Of a DNA stretch of 64,000 bases, positions 8,975 to 18,538 are shown in pieces (within the stretch, counting starts at the first letter, position 1; the number at the start of each line of letters is the position of its first letter). Position numbers and translations under genes: made by a program. The stretch is from Bradyrhizobium sp. AZCC 1610. Its GTDB lineage: Bacteria; Pseudomonadota; Alphaproteobacteria; Rhizobiales; Xanthobacteraceae. A model generated the notes under the pieces. The model searched no databases, was not told the DNA's origin, and saw nothing but the letters and a program-made list of their open reading frames with translations. Where the stretch lies: contig NZ_JAZHRR010000001.1 in the NCBI RefSeq assembly GCF_036924515.1, positions 4,249,001-4,313,000 on the forward strand, read 5' to 3'.

Positions 8975-9274
8975 TCACGTCTTGCAGTCCGATCTCGTGC
9001 GGTGCGGCCGCGGCCTGCGTGTTGGGGCGATCCGGGGCGCGGCAGATATCCAGTCATCGAACAATCGGTCTGCACCCAGCAACCACGCGTGAATGATCCG
9101 CCACTTGTCCTGTCCGCGAGACTGGAAATCCAGGAGCGGCGATCCGGTGTCCTGCAGTTCGTGGAAGAACTTCAATGAGTCTTTTCCAGTGGGCCGGTCC
9201 TGCTCGATCGACTGCGCTAAGATCCAGCGATCCCACTCCTGAATAATGCGTACTCTTGCTTCACTTTGTTTCAT
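8975..9274 (-). CDS. Small hypothetical protein
   Basis: A 99-residue protein of unknown function, read opposite to egtD and converging on it. The N-terminal 75 residues look folded and rich in aromatic residues (EWDRWILAQ, LKFFHELQDT, KWRIIHAWLLGADRLFDDW); the tail is arginine- and proline-rich. No signal peptide, membrane segment or known motif was recognised. Codon use fits the neighbours, and the ATG is plausible. Confidence 0.6.
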   Translation of the reverse strand: MKQSEARVRIIQEWDRWILAQSIEQDRPTGKDSLKFFHELQDTGSPLLDFQSRGQDKWRIIHAWLLGADRLFDDWISAAPRIAPTRRPRPHRTRSDCKT

Positions 9275-9552
9275 AGGCGCGTATTCCCACCACGGACCCC
9301 CGTGGGCACTGAGTGAATCGCGCTGGTCAAGGTCTGATGGAAAAGGTGCTACGCCGCCGCGCGTCCCCGCACCTTTGCCGCGCCCACTATAGACAAACTT
9401 CTTAACAAATCTTCATCTTTATCGACCCGCCCGCAAAACGCTCCATCTGCGCTCCCGTTTGCCCTTCGAAAGGTCCAATTTTTGACGCGGACTCAGTCGA
9501 GTTTCTGCGGCAGGCTCGGCTAGGGGTGAGTTCGTGCCAGGGGATTTCAGTT

Positions 9553-9786
9553 ATGGGGAATGCGTATCCAGCGTCCGGCAATCGGAAGCAATATTCCAGC
9601 TCGTCGTCCGTTCGCGAGGACTCCGCCTGGGATCAAGAGGCGGACACCGAACGGGCGTCCCTCATCGAGGAGAACGCCAGACTGCGGGCGCTCGTCGTAC
9701 AATTGTCAACTCTCGTTCTTCGAAACGTCGTCGATCAGAACAGCACGTCGCCATTGCTGCCGGTCAGGCGGTCGCTGCCTGACTAG
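9553..9786 (+). CDS. Small hypothetical protein with short coiled coil
   Basis: A 77-residue protein of unknown function. The ATG at 9553 follows a good Shine-Dalgarno (CAGGGGAT), and is preferred over an upstream GTG. The second half has a leucine-rich helix (IEENARLRALVVQLSTLVLR) typical of a short coiled coil. Similar small proteins are, from memory, common in Bradyrhizobium; the role is unknown. It converges on the LtrA-like gene with 5 bases between the stop codons. Confidence 0.6.
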   Translation: MGNAYPASGNRKQYSSSSSVREDSAWDQEADTERASLIEENARLRALVVQLSTLVLRNVVDQNSTSPLLPVRRSLPD

Positions 9787-9791
9787 AGGTA

Positions 9792-10970
9792 CTATTCTCT
9801 CGGGTCGGATCGCAGCGAGATCGATTCCCACACCGCGACCACGATCATGATCGCGGTGGTCAAGATGGACAGCATCAACGGTGACAGCTCGCTTGCGAAC
9901 CAGGCGAGCACACAGAGTGCGAGGATGCCGCCTCCGTGCGAGAGCTGAAGGAAGCCGCGAAAGCTGTACTTGAACAGGATGGTCCCGAACAGAAACAGCA
10001 AGGGACCTCCGGTCGCGCTTATCACTGTCTTGAGATCGGAATGACCGCTCGGGTGCTTCAGCACCAGTTCGTCCGCCACCGCCGTGACGATGATGCCGGC
10101 CACGATCGGCATGTGCAGATAGGTGTAGGCCAGCCGCGCCAGCCTTCCCGGCTCGCTCGATTTTGAAAGCTGTTCGGAGCCGGCCTCAGCGCCGATGTGG
10201 AAATAGATCCACCACATTGCGAGGCTGCCGAGGAAGGCTGCGACGAACGCCAGAACGTTTTCGGTCGTCCAGGTGAGTTCGGCAAAGGTCGCGCCGATGA
10301 CGACGATGGATTCTCCGAGCGCGATGATGATGAACAGCGCGCAGCGCTCGGCCATGTGGCCGCCTTCGATCATCCAGTCCGCGACGGAGGACGCGCCATA
10401 TCGGGGAATCCAGAACCGCACCGCCGGCGAAATATATTCGATGACGAGCGCGATCGCCCAGAGCACCAGCCGCGACTGACCTTCCATCACCCCGCCGGCG
10501 ATCCAGAAGATCGCCGATATCGACAGCCATGCTGCGATCCGGATGGCATTCATGCGCATCCGCGGGCGCGACGGCGGCGTCGATAACCACAGAAAGATCG
10601 TCTTGCCGACCTGCATCGCCGCGTAGGCGATGGCGAACCACAATCCTCGCGCTTCAAACGCGGCCGGGATCGAGGTCGACAACACCAGCCCGCCCAGCAT
10701 CATCGCAAACAGCAGGAGCCGGACCGGAGTCTTTTCGGGATTGAGCCAGTTGGTGATCCATGAGGTGAAAACCCACACCCACCACACCGCGAGGAACAGC
10801 AGCGTGACCTGCAGCGCGCCCAGCAGCGTAAAATGCGCGAGCAGCGTGTGCGAGATCTGGGTAACCGCAAAGACAAAAACGAGGTCGAAGAACAGTTCGA
10901 CGTAGGTGACGCGGTTATGCTGGTGCGGCACGATCGGGCGAAACAGCGCGCCGTGCGAATTGTCCGTCAT
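9792..10970 (-). CDS. Low temperature requirement protein A (LtrA) family membrane protein
   Basis: The 392-residue protein is a polytopic membrane protein with about ten hydrophobic segments. The N-terminal motif YVELFFDLVFVFAVTQISH is diagnostic of the LtrA family. It begins at MTDNSHGAL; the frame stays open upstream across the bolA 3' end, but that extension is arginine-rich and not conserved-looking. The family name comes from a Listeria cold-growth gene; the molecular function is unknown. It lies 28 bases downstream of bolA on the same strand, so it may be read from the bolA promoter. Confidence 0.88.
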   Translation of the reverse strand: MTDNSHGALFRPIVPHQHNRVTYVELFFDLVFVFAVTQISHTLLAHFTLLGALQVTLLFLAVWWVWVFTSWITNWLNPEKTPVRLLLFAMMLGGLVLSTSIPAAFEARGLWFAIAYAAMQVGKTIFLWLSTPPSRPRMRMNAIRIAAWLSISAIFWIAGGVMEGQSRLVLWAIALVIEYISPAVRFWIPRYGASSVADWMIEGGHMAERCALFIIIALGESIVVIGATFAELTWTTENVLAFVAAFLGSLAMWWIYFHIGAEAGSEQLSKSSEPGRLARLAYTYLHMPIVAGIIVTAVADELVLKHPSGHSDLKTVISATGGPLLFLFGTILFKYSFRGFLQLSHGGGILALCVLAWFASELSPLMLSILTTAIMIVVAVWESISLRSDPRE

Positions 10971-10998
10971 CGATGCCCCTGCGTGGCCCGTCCCGGGC

Positions 10999-11253
10999 TT
11001 AGCTTTCTGGCACCCCGGGTCCGCCAGGTACCCCGGTCTGCAGCGCCAGCGCATGCAGCAAGCCGCCCATCTGCCCCTTGAGCGACTGGTAGACGATCTG
11101 GTGCTGCTGCACACGCGACTTGCCGCGGAAGGATTCCGAGATCACGGTCGCGGCGTAGTGGTCGCCGTCGCCTGCGAGATCGCGGATCGTCACCTCGGCA
11201 TCGGGGATAGCTGCCTTGATCATCGATTCGATATCGTGGGCGTCCATCGGCAT
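10999..11253 (-). CDS. bolA: BolA family protein
   Basis: The 84-residue protein has the BolA-fold features: an N-terminal helix (DIESMIKAAIPDAEV), the central DGDHYAATVISESFRGKSRVQ, and the HQIVYQSL segment with the conserved His. BolA proteins pair with monothiol glutaredoxins through a shared iron-sulfur cluster and act in iron and redox regulation. In related genomes the gene stands between purL and grxD. Here it keeps the same orientation as both, but is separated from each by unrelated genes. Confidence 0.93.
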   Translation of the reverse strand: MPMDAHDIESMIKAAIPDAEVTIRDLAGDGDHYAATVISESFRGKSRVQQHQIVYQSLKGQMGGLLHALALQTGVPGGPGVPES

Positions 11254-11438
11254 TCCAGCATGTCTCCGTCAGGTGTTTCGAATCACGGCCGGCTCGCGCG
11301 ACCGTGACGGCCGAACCTAGCGCGTACGCTCTTCTAGGTCACGCCCGGCGGCACTATATTCCGCCTCCAACCGTTTGACACCGCGAGATCAAGTCGCGCC
11401 CGATTACGTCGGGCTGACCTAAAAAGAGGCTCAAAATC

Positions 11439-11795
11439 ATGAAATTGCCCGGTCCCGACCATCCGATCACGATTACGGCAAACCCCAAACGCGTCCGGGT
11501 CTCGGCCGGCGGCGTGGTCATTGCCGATACCACCCATGCGCTGACCCTGAAGGAAGCCAGCTATCCGGCGGTGCAATATGTGCCGCGCGAGGACGCCAAT
11601 ATGGCGCTCTTGGCCCGCACCGAGCGGACCACACACTGCCCCTACAAGGGGGATGCGAACTACTTCAGCATCAATGCCAACGGCAAGAGCATCGAAAATT
11701 CGATCTGGACCTATGAGACGCCCTTCCCGGCCATGGCCGAGATCGCGGGCCATCTGGCGTTCTATCCGGACAAGGTGACGATCGAGGAAGTGTAG
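11439..11795 (+). CDS. DUF427 domain-containing protein
   Basis: A 118-residue soluble protein matching the DUF427 family: HPITITANPKRVRVSAGGVV, TLKEASYPAVQYVPREDA, THCPYKGDANYFSI and WTYETPFPAMAEIAGHLAFY are the usual blocks. The family has a small beta-rich fold and no proven function. It stands alone between bolA (divergent) and an acyltransferase (same strand, 116 bases downstream). Confidence 0.9.
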   Translation: MKLPGPDHPITITANPKRVRVSAGGVVIADTTHALTLKEASYPAVQYVPREDANMALLARTERTTHCPYKGDANYFSINANGKSIENSIWTYETPFPAMAEIAGHLAFYPDKVTIEEV

Positions 11796-11911
11796 TGAGA
11801 GCCCGATCCAAAGGAAATTTGCCGCATCGCCGCACGCTGCGTCATAAGACTTGCTGAATCGAGTTCCCGGCTGCAACATTCGGCACAAGCAGCCTGGCCG
11901 GGGAGGCGCGC

Positions 11912-13096
11912 ATGACATCGATTTCTGCCGTGGGGCATGCCGAGTTGGGCGCAGTGCCCAAGGTCAAATCGCGAAACCTTTCGCTTGATCGCGCTCGCAC
12001 CTTCCTCACGCTGGTGGTGCTCCTCCACCATGCCGTCATCCCCTATACCTATTTCGGTCATACCGATCCGAAGTCATTCTTCGGCTTCGACATGATCGTG
12101 CTCGCCACTGACAGTTTCTTCATGGCGATGTTCTTTTTCCTGTCGGGACTGTTCGCCTGGTCTGGTATCGCCCGGAAGGGACCGCTGAGCTACTTGGCAG
12201 ATCGCCTGCTTCGGCTTGGCCTGCCGTTCGTGATCTGCGCATTCACGGTCATTCCGCTCGCCTATTACGCGATCTCACTGCGTCATCATCCCGAGATCGG
12301 CTTTTCGGAATACTGGTGGAATATGGTCACGAAGGGTCCGTGGCCGAGCGGGCCGATCTGGTTTCTCTGGGTCTTGTTCGCCTTCGACCTGGTTGCCTGC
12401 CTGCTGTACCGGCTGTCGCCCAATCTGCTCGATCCGATCAATCGCCTCTCGCTGCATGGCCGTCGCCGGCCCGCAGTGTTCTTCGCGGTCATGCTTGCTG
12501 TCACCGCTGCGTTCTACATTCCCGGGCTGGTTCACTACGGACATAGCAGTTGGTTTGAGTTCGGACCGTTCTCGGTCCAGCACGGGCGCGTGATGCTCTA
12601 TGCGAGCTACTTCTTTTTCGGTGCCGGCATCGGCGTTGCGCAAATGGATCGCGGGCTGCTCGCTGCAGACGGCCGGATGGCGAAGGTCAGCTGGGACTGG
12701 ATGGTGCTGGCGATCGTTCCGTATTGCCTCTTGTGGGTGCTGATCTTCATCAAGCGGGAAATACTGGGCAACCCGTCGCCGTTGCCGGACTGGTATGAGG
12801 TGCTCTATGCCATCTGCTTCACCGTCTTCAGCGTGGCCATCATGTTTCTGATCCTGGCCTTTTTCCAGAGGTTCAGACAATCAGGCTCAGCCAAGCTACT
12901 TGATCCGATGCAGGCCGACGCCTACGGCATGTTCCTGGTGCACTACCCGATCGCACTGTGGCTGCAATACTGGCTGTTCGACTACGACCTGCCGGCGATC
13001 GTCAAGGTCGCGATCGGGTTGGTGCTGACAGTCGCATTGAGCTGGGCGCTGACGCGAGCGTTGCGGCAGATTCCGGGCGCGACGAAGGTGCTGTGA
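11912..13096 (+). CDS. Acyltransferase family 3 membrane protein
   Basis: The 394-residue integral membrane protein has about ten hydrophobic segments and the acyltransferase-3 signature at its N-terminus (LDRARTFLTLVVLLHHAVIPY, with the conserved His-His). It also has FFFLSGLFAW and a late FLVHYPIALWLQYW. Members transfer acyl or succinyl groups to extracytoplasmic sugars, as OpgC does for periplasmic glucans; the substrate here is unknown. ATG 11912 follows a GGGGAGG site. The gene ends at a long perfect palindrome that separates it from purL. Confidence 0.86.
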   Translation: MTSISAVGHAELGAVPKVKSRNLSLDRARTFLTLVVLLHHAVIPYTYFGHTDPKSFFGFDMIVLATDSFFMAMFFFLSGLFAWSGIARKGPLSYLADRLLRLGLPFVICAFTVIPLAYYAISLRHHPEIGFSEYWWNMVTKGPWPSGPIWFLWVLFAFDLVACLLYRLSPNLLDPINRLSLHGRRRPAVFFAVMLAVTAAFYIPGLVHYGHSSWFEFGPFSVQHGRVMLYASYFFFGAGIGVAQMDRGLLAADGRMAKVSWDWMVLAIVPYCLLWVLIFIKREILGNPSPLPDWYEVLYAICFTVFSVAIMFLILAFFQRFRQSGSAKLLDPMQADAYGMFLVHYPIALWLQYWLFDYDLPAIVKVAIGLVLTVALSWALTRALRQIPGATKVL

Positions 13097-13100
13097 ACTC

Positions 13101-13182
13101 GTAGCCCGGATGGAGCGCAGCGCAATCCGGGACCGGTATCGCCGCGAAATTCCCGGATTGCGCTGCGCTCCATCCGGGCTAC
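13101..13182. repeat. Perfect 32-bp inverted repeat between convergent genes
   Basis: The left arm 13101-13132 and right arm 13151-13182 are exact reverse complements (32 of 32), with an 18-base loop. The arms begin GTAGCCCGGATGGAG, a sequence I associate with multi-copy palindromic repeats of Bradyrhizobium and other bacteria. It sits exactly between the stop codons of the acyltransferase and purL, so it could end transcription from both sides, although no T-tract follows. Confidence 0.9.
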
Positions 13183-13188
13183 AGGCAT

Positions 13189-15396
13189 CTACGACGCCTT
13201 GCCGCTCATGTACGCCGGCAGCCAGTGCTCGAATGCCGATTTGAGCGCATCCACCGACACCGCCGTTTCACCGGCAACCGCAATCGCGTCACCGCCCGTG
13301 GTGCCGATCCGCGCACACGGCACGCCCGCGCCTTTCATCTTGGCCAGCACGAGGCCGGCATCCGCCGCAGGCACCGTCACGATGTAGCGCGCCTGATCCT
13401 CGCCGAACCAGTACGCGTGCGGCACGATCGAGGCAGGCGCCGCCAATAGCTGCGCGCCGATGCCGCTTGCAATCGCCATCTCGGCGAGCGCGATCAGCAA
13501 GCCGCCGTCGGAAACGTCATGCACCGCGGTCGCGGTACCGGCGTGGATCATGCCGCGCACCACGTCGCCATTGCGTTTTTCGGCAGCGAGATCGACCGGC
13601 GGCGGCGCGCCCTCTTCGCGGCCGCAGACATCGCGCAGGTACGCGGACTGTCCGAGCCAGCCTTTGACGTCACCGATCAACAGGATCGCCTCACCGGAAG
13701 CCTTGAACGCCAGCGTGGCAGATTTCGTGAAATCGTCGAGCAGACCGACGCCGCCGATCGAGGGCGTTGGCAGGATGCCACGGCCGTTGGTTTCGTTGTA
13801 GAGCGAGACATTGCCCGACACGACCGGGAAGTCCAGCGCACTGCAGGCCTCGGAAATACCCCTCAGACAACCGACGAACTGGCCCATGATTTCCGGGCGT
13901 TCCGGATTGCCGAAGTTCAGATTGTCGGTGATCGCGAGCGGACGGCCGCCGACTGCCGTGATGTTGCGCCAGGCTTCCGCCACCGCCTGCTTGCCGCCTT
14001 CGAACGGATCGGCTTCGCAATAGCGCGGCGTCACGTCGACGGTGAGCGCGAGCCCCTTCGGCCCATCCTCAACGCGCACCACCGCCGCGTCGCCGCCAGG
14101 GCGCTGCACGGTATTGCCGAGAATGACGTGATCGTATTGCTCCCACACCCAGCGCTTCGAGCACAGCTCGGGCGTTGCGATCAGTTTTTCCAGCGCCGCC
14201 GAGATACCGAGCGGCGGGTTTACCTCGCGCGCTTGCACCACCGGCAACGGCGCGGACGCGACATGCGGCCGGTCATAGACCGGCGCCTCGTCGCCCAGTT
14301 CCTTGATCGGCAGATCGGCCATCACGTCGCCGCCATGCTTGACCACGAAGCGCTTGCTTGGCGTGGTGTAGCCGACGACGGCGAAATCGAGGCCCCACTT
14401 TTTGAAGATCGCCTCGGCCTCTTGCTCCTTTTCAGGCTTGAGCACCATGAGCATGCGCTCCTGGCTTTCCGAGAGCATCATCTCATAGGCGCTCATGCCG
14501 GTTTCGCGCGTCGGCACCGCGTCGAGATTGAGATCGACGCCGAGATCGCCCTTGGCGCCCATCTCAACGGCCGAGCACGTCAGGCCCGCCGCCCCCATGT
14601 CCTGGATCGCGATCACGCAATCGGCTTCCATGATTTCGAGGCAGGCTTCCAGCAGCAGCTTTTCCGCAAAGGGATCGCCGACCTGCACCGTCGGCCGCTT
14701 CTCGGCCGAATCGTCGTCGAACTCGGCCGACGCCATCGAAGCGCCGTGAATGCCGTCGCGGCCGGTCTTCGAGCCGAGATAGACGATCGGCATGTTCACG
14801 CCGGAGGCTGCCGCATAGAAAATCTTATCGGTCTCGGCCAGCCCAACCGCCATCGCATTGACCAGGATGTTGCCGTCGTAGCGGGTGTGGAAACGCACCT
14901 GCCCGCCAACCGTCGGCACGCCGAACGAGTTGCCATAGCCGCCGACGCCGGCGACCACGCCCGACACAAGGTGCCGCGTCTTCGGGTGTTCCGGTGCACC
15001 AAAGCTCAGCGCATTGAGGCAGGCGATCGGCCGCGCCCCCATCGTGAACACGTCACGCAAAATGCCGCCGACGCCGGTGGTCGCGCCCTGATAGGGCTCG
15101 ATATAGCTCGGGTGGTTATGGCTCTCCATCTTGAAGACGACCGCCTGGCCGTCGCCGATATCGATGACGCCGGCGTTCTCGCCCGGCCCCTGGATCACCC
15201 ATGGCGCCCTGGTCGGCAGCCCCCGCAGATGGATGCGCGAGGATTTGTACGAACAGTGCTCGTTCCACATCGCCGAGAAAATCCCCAGTTCAGTGAAGCT
15301 CGGCACCCGCCCAATCAGCTTGAGGATGCGCTCATACTCGTCGGGTTTCAGGCCATGGCTGGCGACGAGTTCGGGGGTGATCTGGGGCTCGTTCAT
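13189..15396 (-). CDS. purL: Phosphoribosylformylglycinamidine synthase subunit PurL
   Basis: The 735-residue protein is the small, bacterial-type PurL that converts FGAR to FGAM in purine synthesis together with PurQ (glutaminase) and PurS. It shows [14 protein letters not shown], the ATP-site [32 protein letters not shown]-type loops, [29 protein letters not shown] and the second-half repeat [12 protein letters not shown] and VHDVSDGGL. Length and order match the family. It is read in the same direction as purC, purS and purQ but lies 2.2 kb from the TctC-like gene that follows purQ. Confidence 0.97.
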   Translation of the reverse strand: MNEPQITPELVASHGLKPDEYERILKLIGRVPSFTELGIFSAMWNEHCSYKSSRIHLRGLPTRAPWVIQGPGENAGVIDIGDGQAVVFKMESHNHPSYIEPYQGATTGVGGILRDVFTMGARPIACLNALSFGAPEHPKTRHLVSGVVAGVGGYGNSFGVPTVGGQVRFHTRYDGNILVNAMAVGLAETDKIFYAAASGVNMPIVYLGSKTGRDGIHGASMASAEFDDDSAEKRPTVQVGDPFAEKLLLEACLEIMEADCVIAIQDMGAAGLTCSAVEMGAKGDLGVDLNLDAVPTRETGMSAYEMMLSESQERMLMVLKPEKEQEAEAIFKKWGLDFAVVGYTTPSKRFVVKHGGDVMADLPIKELGDEAPVYDRPHVASAPLPVVQAREVNPPLGISAALEKLIATPELCSKRWVWEQYDHVILGNTVQRPGGDAAVVRVEDGPKGLALTVDVTPRYCEADPFEGGKQAVAEAWRNITAVGGRPLAITDNLNFGNPERPEIMGQFVGCLRGISEACSALDFPVVSGNVSLYNETNGRGILPTPSIGGVGLLDDFTKSATLAFKASGEAILLIGDVKGWLGQSAYLRDVCGREEGAPPPVDLAAEKRNGDVVRGMIHAGTATAVHDVSDGGLLIALAEMAIASGIGAQLLAAPASIVPHAYWFGEDQARYIVTVPAADAGLVLAKMKGAGVPCARIGTTGGDAIAVAGETAVSVDALKSAFEHWLPAYMSGKAS

Positions 15397-15558
15397 GGGT
15401 CTCTTCTTAAGAAGATCGCGGGGGTGCGAAAAGGCCTTTTATGGCGCATTTCCGCCCTGTCCAGAGCTTTGCGGGGGAAGGTTATCGGGATCGGCGTTTG
15501 CACATCGTTCCCGGATCGGATTTAAGGGCTGAAACATCGATTTGAAGGGCCATTTTTA

Positions 15559-16047
15559 GTGAACGAACTCCCCCAAAACGCATTCCACCGCCGCCCCGAC
15601 CTGCATGTCGAAACAGAGGGCGAATTCGCGGGCTGGCGGACCTGGACCCGCGACAGTTTCGAGACCCATAACGGGCCGTTCTGGCACCGGATGGACGAAA
15701 GCGGCCGCGTGCAATGCGCGTTCCGGGTCGAGAAGAAGCACCTCAACGGCATGCGCAACGTCCATGGCGGCTGTTTCATGTCGTTTGCCGATTACTGTCT
15801 GTTCGCGATCGCCTCCTCCGTGCTGGAGGGCCCAGGCGTCACGGTTTCGTTCGCCTGCGAGTTTCTCGACGCCGCGCGCGAAGGCGAACTGGTCGAATGC
15901 GAGGGTGAAATCACCCGCGCCGGCGGCTCGCTGATCTTCCTGCGCGGCGTGCTGAAGTCCGGCGAACGCTCGCTGTTCACATTCTCGGGCACCATCAAGC
16001 GGGTGAAGTGGAAGAATCCGGCGGGCACAGGCGCCGTTGCCACCTGA
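15559..16047 (+). CDS. PaaI-family hotdog thioesterase
   Basis: The 162-residue protein has the 4HBT/PaaI hotdog fold: GMRNVHGGCFMSFADYCLF carries the HGG active-site motif, followed by VTVSFACEFLDAAREGELVECEGEI. It should hydrolyse an acyl-CoA of unknown chain type. The start is GTG at 15559; the gene is divergent from purL. Its last 11 bases overlap the start of the EamA transporter gene, so the pair is likely translationally coupled. Confidence 0.85.
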   Translation: MNELPQNAFHRRPDLHVETEGEFAGWRTWTRDSFETHNGPFWHRMDESGRVQCAFRVEKKHLNGMRNVHGGCFMSFADYCLFAIASSVLEGPGVTVSFACEFLDAAREGELVECEGEITRAGGSLIFLRGVLKSGERSLFTFSGTIKRVKWKNPAGTGAVAT

Positions 16048-16972
16048 CGCGCCACAGGCCCGCCGCGGCTGGCGCGACTATGCCTTGCTGCTCGCGCTGG
16101 CGTGCTGCTGGAGTTCGACCTATCCGCTGACCAAGATCGGCCTCGGCTCGATCCCGCCGATCACCTTCATCTCGGCGCGCTCGCTGATCGCTGCGGGCTT
16201 TCTGCTAGTGGTCTTGCGCGTGCGCGGCGTGCGGATGCCGGTGGACGCCAGGGCCTGGAAGCTGTTCGCCCAGCAGCAGACCATCAATTCGACGTTTCCG
16301 TTCCTGCTGATCACCTGGGCGCAGCAATATGTGCCGGCGGCAAATACGGTGGTGCTGGCCTCGACGACGCCGATCTTCGCCTTTCTCATCACCTGGGCCA
16401 TTACGCGGCACGAGCCGGCCACGCTGCTCAAGCTGATCGGCGCAATTCTGGGGCTTATCGGAACGGCCGTGATCATTGGCCTCGACGCGCTCGCTACCCT
16501 TGATGCCAATATATTTGCCGAGATCGTCATCCTGATCGCCACCATCTCGTTTGCCTGCGCCACGATCTTCGGTCTGCGGCTGACCGACTACGACCCGATG
16601 GTGGTGGCCGCGGGCTCGCTGTTGTTCGGCGGCACGGTGCTGTTGCCGTTCGCGCTGATCGTCGACCATCCCTGGACCTTGCGGCCGACGGCCGAGGCAC
16701 TGGTTGCCACGGCCGCGATGGGAATATTTTCGAGCGCATTCGGCCTGATACTGTTCTACATGTGCCTGACGCGGCTCGGCACGCTCACTACCAACGCGCA
16801 AGGTTATCTGCGCATCCCGATCGGCGTCGGCCTGTCGGTGCTGCTGCTCGGCGAATCCGTGCCGGCCAATCTCGCGCTCGGCCTCGTCCTTGTCATGGCC
16901 GGCGTCGCCGCGATGACCATTCCGGCCACGCAGTATCGAAACTGGCTTCGCCGGTTGCGCGCGAAGGATTGA
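16037..16972 (+). CDS. EamA/DMT-family transporter
   Basis: The 311-residue protein has ten hydrophobic segments arranged as two five-helix EamA repeats, as in drug/metabolite exporters of the DMT superfamily. Recognisable parts are WSSTYPLTKIGL, ARSLIAAGFLLVVLRVRG, TTPIFAFLITW and the second-repeat PIGVGLSVLLLGESVPANL. The start is a TTG at 16037 inside the thioesterase 3' end. The transported substrate is unknown. Confidence 0.85.
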   Translation: MPPDAPQARRGWRDYALLLALACCWSSTYPLTKIGLGSIPPITFISARSLIAAGFLLVVLRVRGVRMPVDARAWKLFAQQQTINSTFPFLLITWAQQYVPAANTVVLASTTPIFAFLITWAITRHEPATLLKLIGAILGLIGTAVIIGLDALATLDANIFAEIVILIATISFACATIFGLRLTDYDPMVVAAGSLLFGGTVLLPFALIVDHPWTLRPTAEALVATAAMGIFSSAFGLILFYMCLTRLGTLTTNAQGYLRIPIGVGLSVLLLGESVPANLALGLVLVMAGVAAMTIPATQYRNWLRRLRAKD

Positions 16973-17142
16973 AGGTTCCTTCCAATCTCCTGCGGAATGA
17001 ACGGCGACCACAGCACTCGTGCAATTTGTAAACTATTGCCGGCGGAAATCTTCGACGGAACAGCAAAGAACTGTGAACGGCACGCGGGAACGCATGCGAG
17101 CGCATCGTGTTGCGCCGTTGCGCAGCAAGAAAAGGAGCAATC

Positions 17143-17469
17143 ATGAAACTCGCAACATTGGGATTGGCAACGGCGCTGACATTCACGGGCACTTACGCGC
17201 TCGCGCAGACCAGTGGCGGCTCCGCCGGCGGAAGTTCGGCCACGGGCGGCCCTGCAACAAGCGGCACGACGACGGGATCTTCCACCACCGGAACGACTAC
17301 CGGCAACGCGACGGGCGGCACCGCTGACACTGGCGTGACCAACAACGCCGGCAGCGCCGCGGCCGGCCGGAACAGTGGGCTGAACCCGTCGGGGAACACG
17401 CTTATCAATCCCTCGCCCAGCGGTTCGACCCTGGCGCCGGCAGCACCCGGCTCGACACCTGGCAGGTAA
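17143..17469 (+). CDS. Small secreted Gly/Ser/Thr-rich protein
   Basis: The 108-residue protein starts at ATG 17143 behind AAAGGAGC, a strong ribosome-binding site. Residues 1-22 form a signal peptide (MKLATLGLATALTFTG, cleaved near ALAQ). The mature part is low-complexity: stretches of GGSAGGSSATGG, TSGTTTG and repeated TTG, then NSGLNPSGNTLINPSPSGS. It is probably an unstructured periplasmic or secreted protein of unknown role. It ends at an intrinsic terminator. Confidence 0.7.
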   Translation: MKLATLGLATALTFTGTYALAQTSGGSAGGSSATGGPATSGTTTGSSTTGTTTGNATGGTADTGVTNNAGSAAAGRNSGLNPSGNTLINPSPSGSTLAPAAPGSTPGR

Positions 17470-17503
17470 AGTATCTGGCAGGTAAGACAATCTGGCAGGC
17501 AAT

Positions 17504-17530
17504 AAAAAGCCCCGCTTGGCGGGGCTTTTT
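17504..17530. terminator. Bidirectional intrinsic terminator
   Basis: The stretch reads AAAAAGCCCCGC, a short loop, then GCGGGGCTTTTT. The GC stem flanked by A5 and T5 can end transcription of both the small secreted protein on the left and the TctC-like gene converging from the right. Confidence 0.92.
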
Positions 17531-17567
17531 CGTTCGCGCGGTCACCTTCATCACGTGATGACCGGTG

Positions 17568-18527
17568 CTACTTCTTCTCTTCCAGCAGCTTCCTGTATTT
17601 TCCGACGTCGCGCGTCACCAGTTGTCCCAGCACTTCGCTTGCGTGCTCGTTGGCGTCGGGCGCGACGGTGGAGAGATCGTGAAAGCGCTTCTTCACCGCC
17701 TCGCTCTCGACGGCGGCCTTGGCCGCGGCATTCAGTTTCGCGACGATCGCAGGCGGCGTGCCCTTCGGCGCGAACAGGCCGTTCCAGCCCTGCGCTTCGA
17801 AATCGGGAAGGCCGGCTTCCGAAGACGTTGGCAGATCGGGCAAGGTCGCAAGCCGTACTGTCGAGCCGACGACGATGCCCCGTACTAACTTGTCGTCGAT
17901 GGCCTGCGACACCGAGGCAGCCGAATCGCAGACGCCGTCGATCTGTCCGCCGATCGCATCCGTCAGCGCCGGCGCCGCGCCGCGATAGCCAACCAGCGTC
18001 ACCTCGATGCCGGCGGCCTGCGCAAAGGTCTTGCAGATCAGGAAATTCGATGAGCCAGCGCCGGCATGGCCGAGATTGACCTTGCCAGGATTTTTCTTCG
18101 CATAGGCGATGAAATCCTGCAGGTTCTTCGCCGGAAAATCCTTGCGCAGCGCGACGATGCCGAAGGTTTTTGCTACCACCGCGATCGGCACGAAGGATTC
18201 CGGCGTGAACGGCAGTTTTGGATAGATCGTATAGGTCGCCGCACTCGTGCCGGCATTGCCGATGGCGATGGTATAGCCGTCGGCTTCCGCGCGCGCCGCA
18301 CGCGTCAGCGCGGTCGAACCGCCGGCGCCCGCGACATTCTCGATCACGATCGGCTGCCCGAGCGACTTGGTCATCTCCTCGGCGACCACGCGCGCGATCA
18401 CGTCGGAAGTGCCGCCGGCCGCGAACGGCACGATCATGGTAATCGGACGCTTGGGATAGTCCTGCGCGTGGGCGGCAGCGGCGAAAGAAAAGGCCGCAGC
18501 AACGGCCACGCGCATCATCAAGCGCAT
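17568..18527 (-). CDS. TctC/Bug-family tripartite tricarboxylate transporter substrate-binding protein
   Basis: The 319-residue protein starts at MRLMMRVAVAAAF, with a signal peptide cut near AHAQD. It has the Bug-family blocks YPKRPITMIVPFAAGGTSDVIAR, GQPIVIENVAGAGGSTA, NPGKVNLGHAGAGSSNFL and GWNGLFAPKGTPPAIV. Such periplasmic proteins bind carboxylates or other small acids. No tctA or tctB partner is nearby, which is normal for orphan Bug proteins. It begins 11 bases after the purQ stop on the same strand, so it is probably in the purC-purS-purQ transcript. Confidence 0.9.
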   Translation of the reverse strand: MRLMMRVAVAAAFSFAAAAHAQDYPKRPITMIVPFAAGGTSDVIARVVAEEMTKSLGQPIVIENVAGAGGSTALTRAARAEADGYTIAIGNAGTSAATYTIYPKLPFTPESFVPIAVVAKTFGIVALRKDFPAKNLQDFIAYAKKNPGKVNLGHAGAGSSNFLICKTFAQAAGIEVTLVGYRGAAPALTDAIGGQIDGVCDSAASVSQAIDDKLVRGIVVGSTVRLATLPDLPTSSEAGLPDFEAQGWNGLFAPKGTPPAIVAKLNAAAKAAVESEAVKKRFHDLSTVAPDANEHASEVLGQLVTRDVGKYRKLLEEKK

Positions 18528-18538
18528 CACAAGAGATT

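Noticed and set aside
13519..15525. 668-codon plus-strand open frame across purL
   Set aside because: It mirrors purL on the opposite strand; its product is basic and low-complexity, while purL is complete and canonical.
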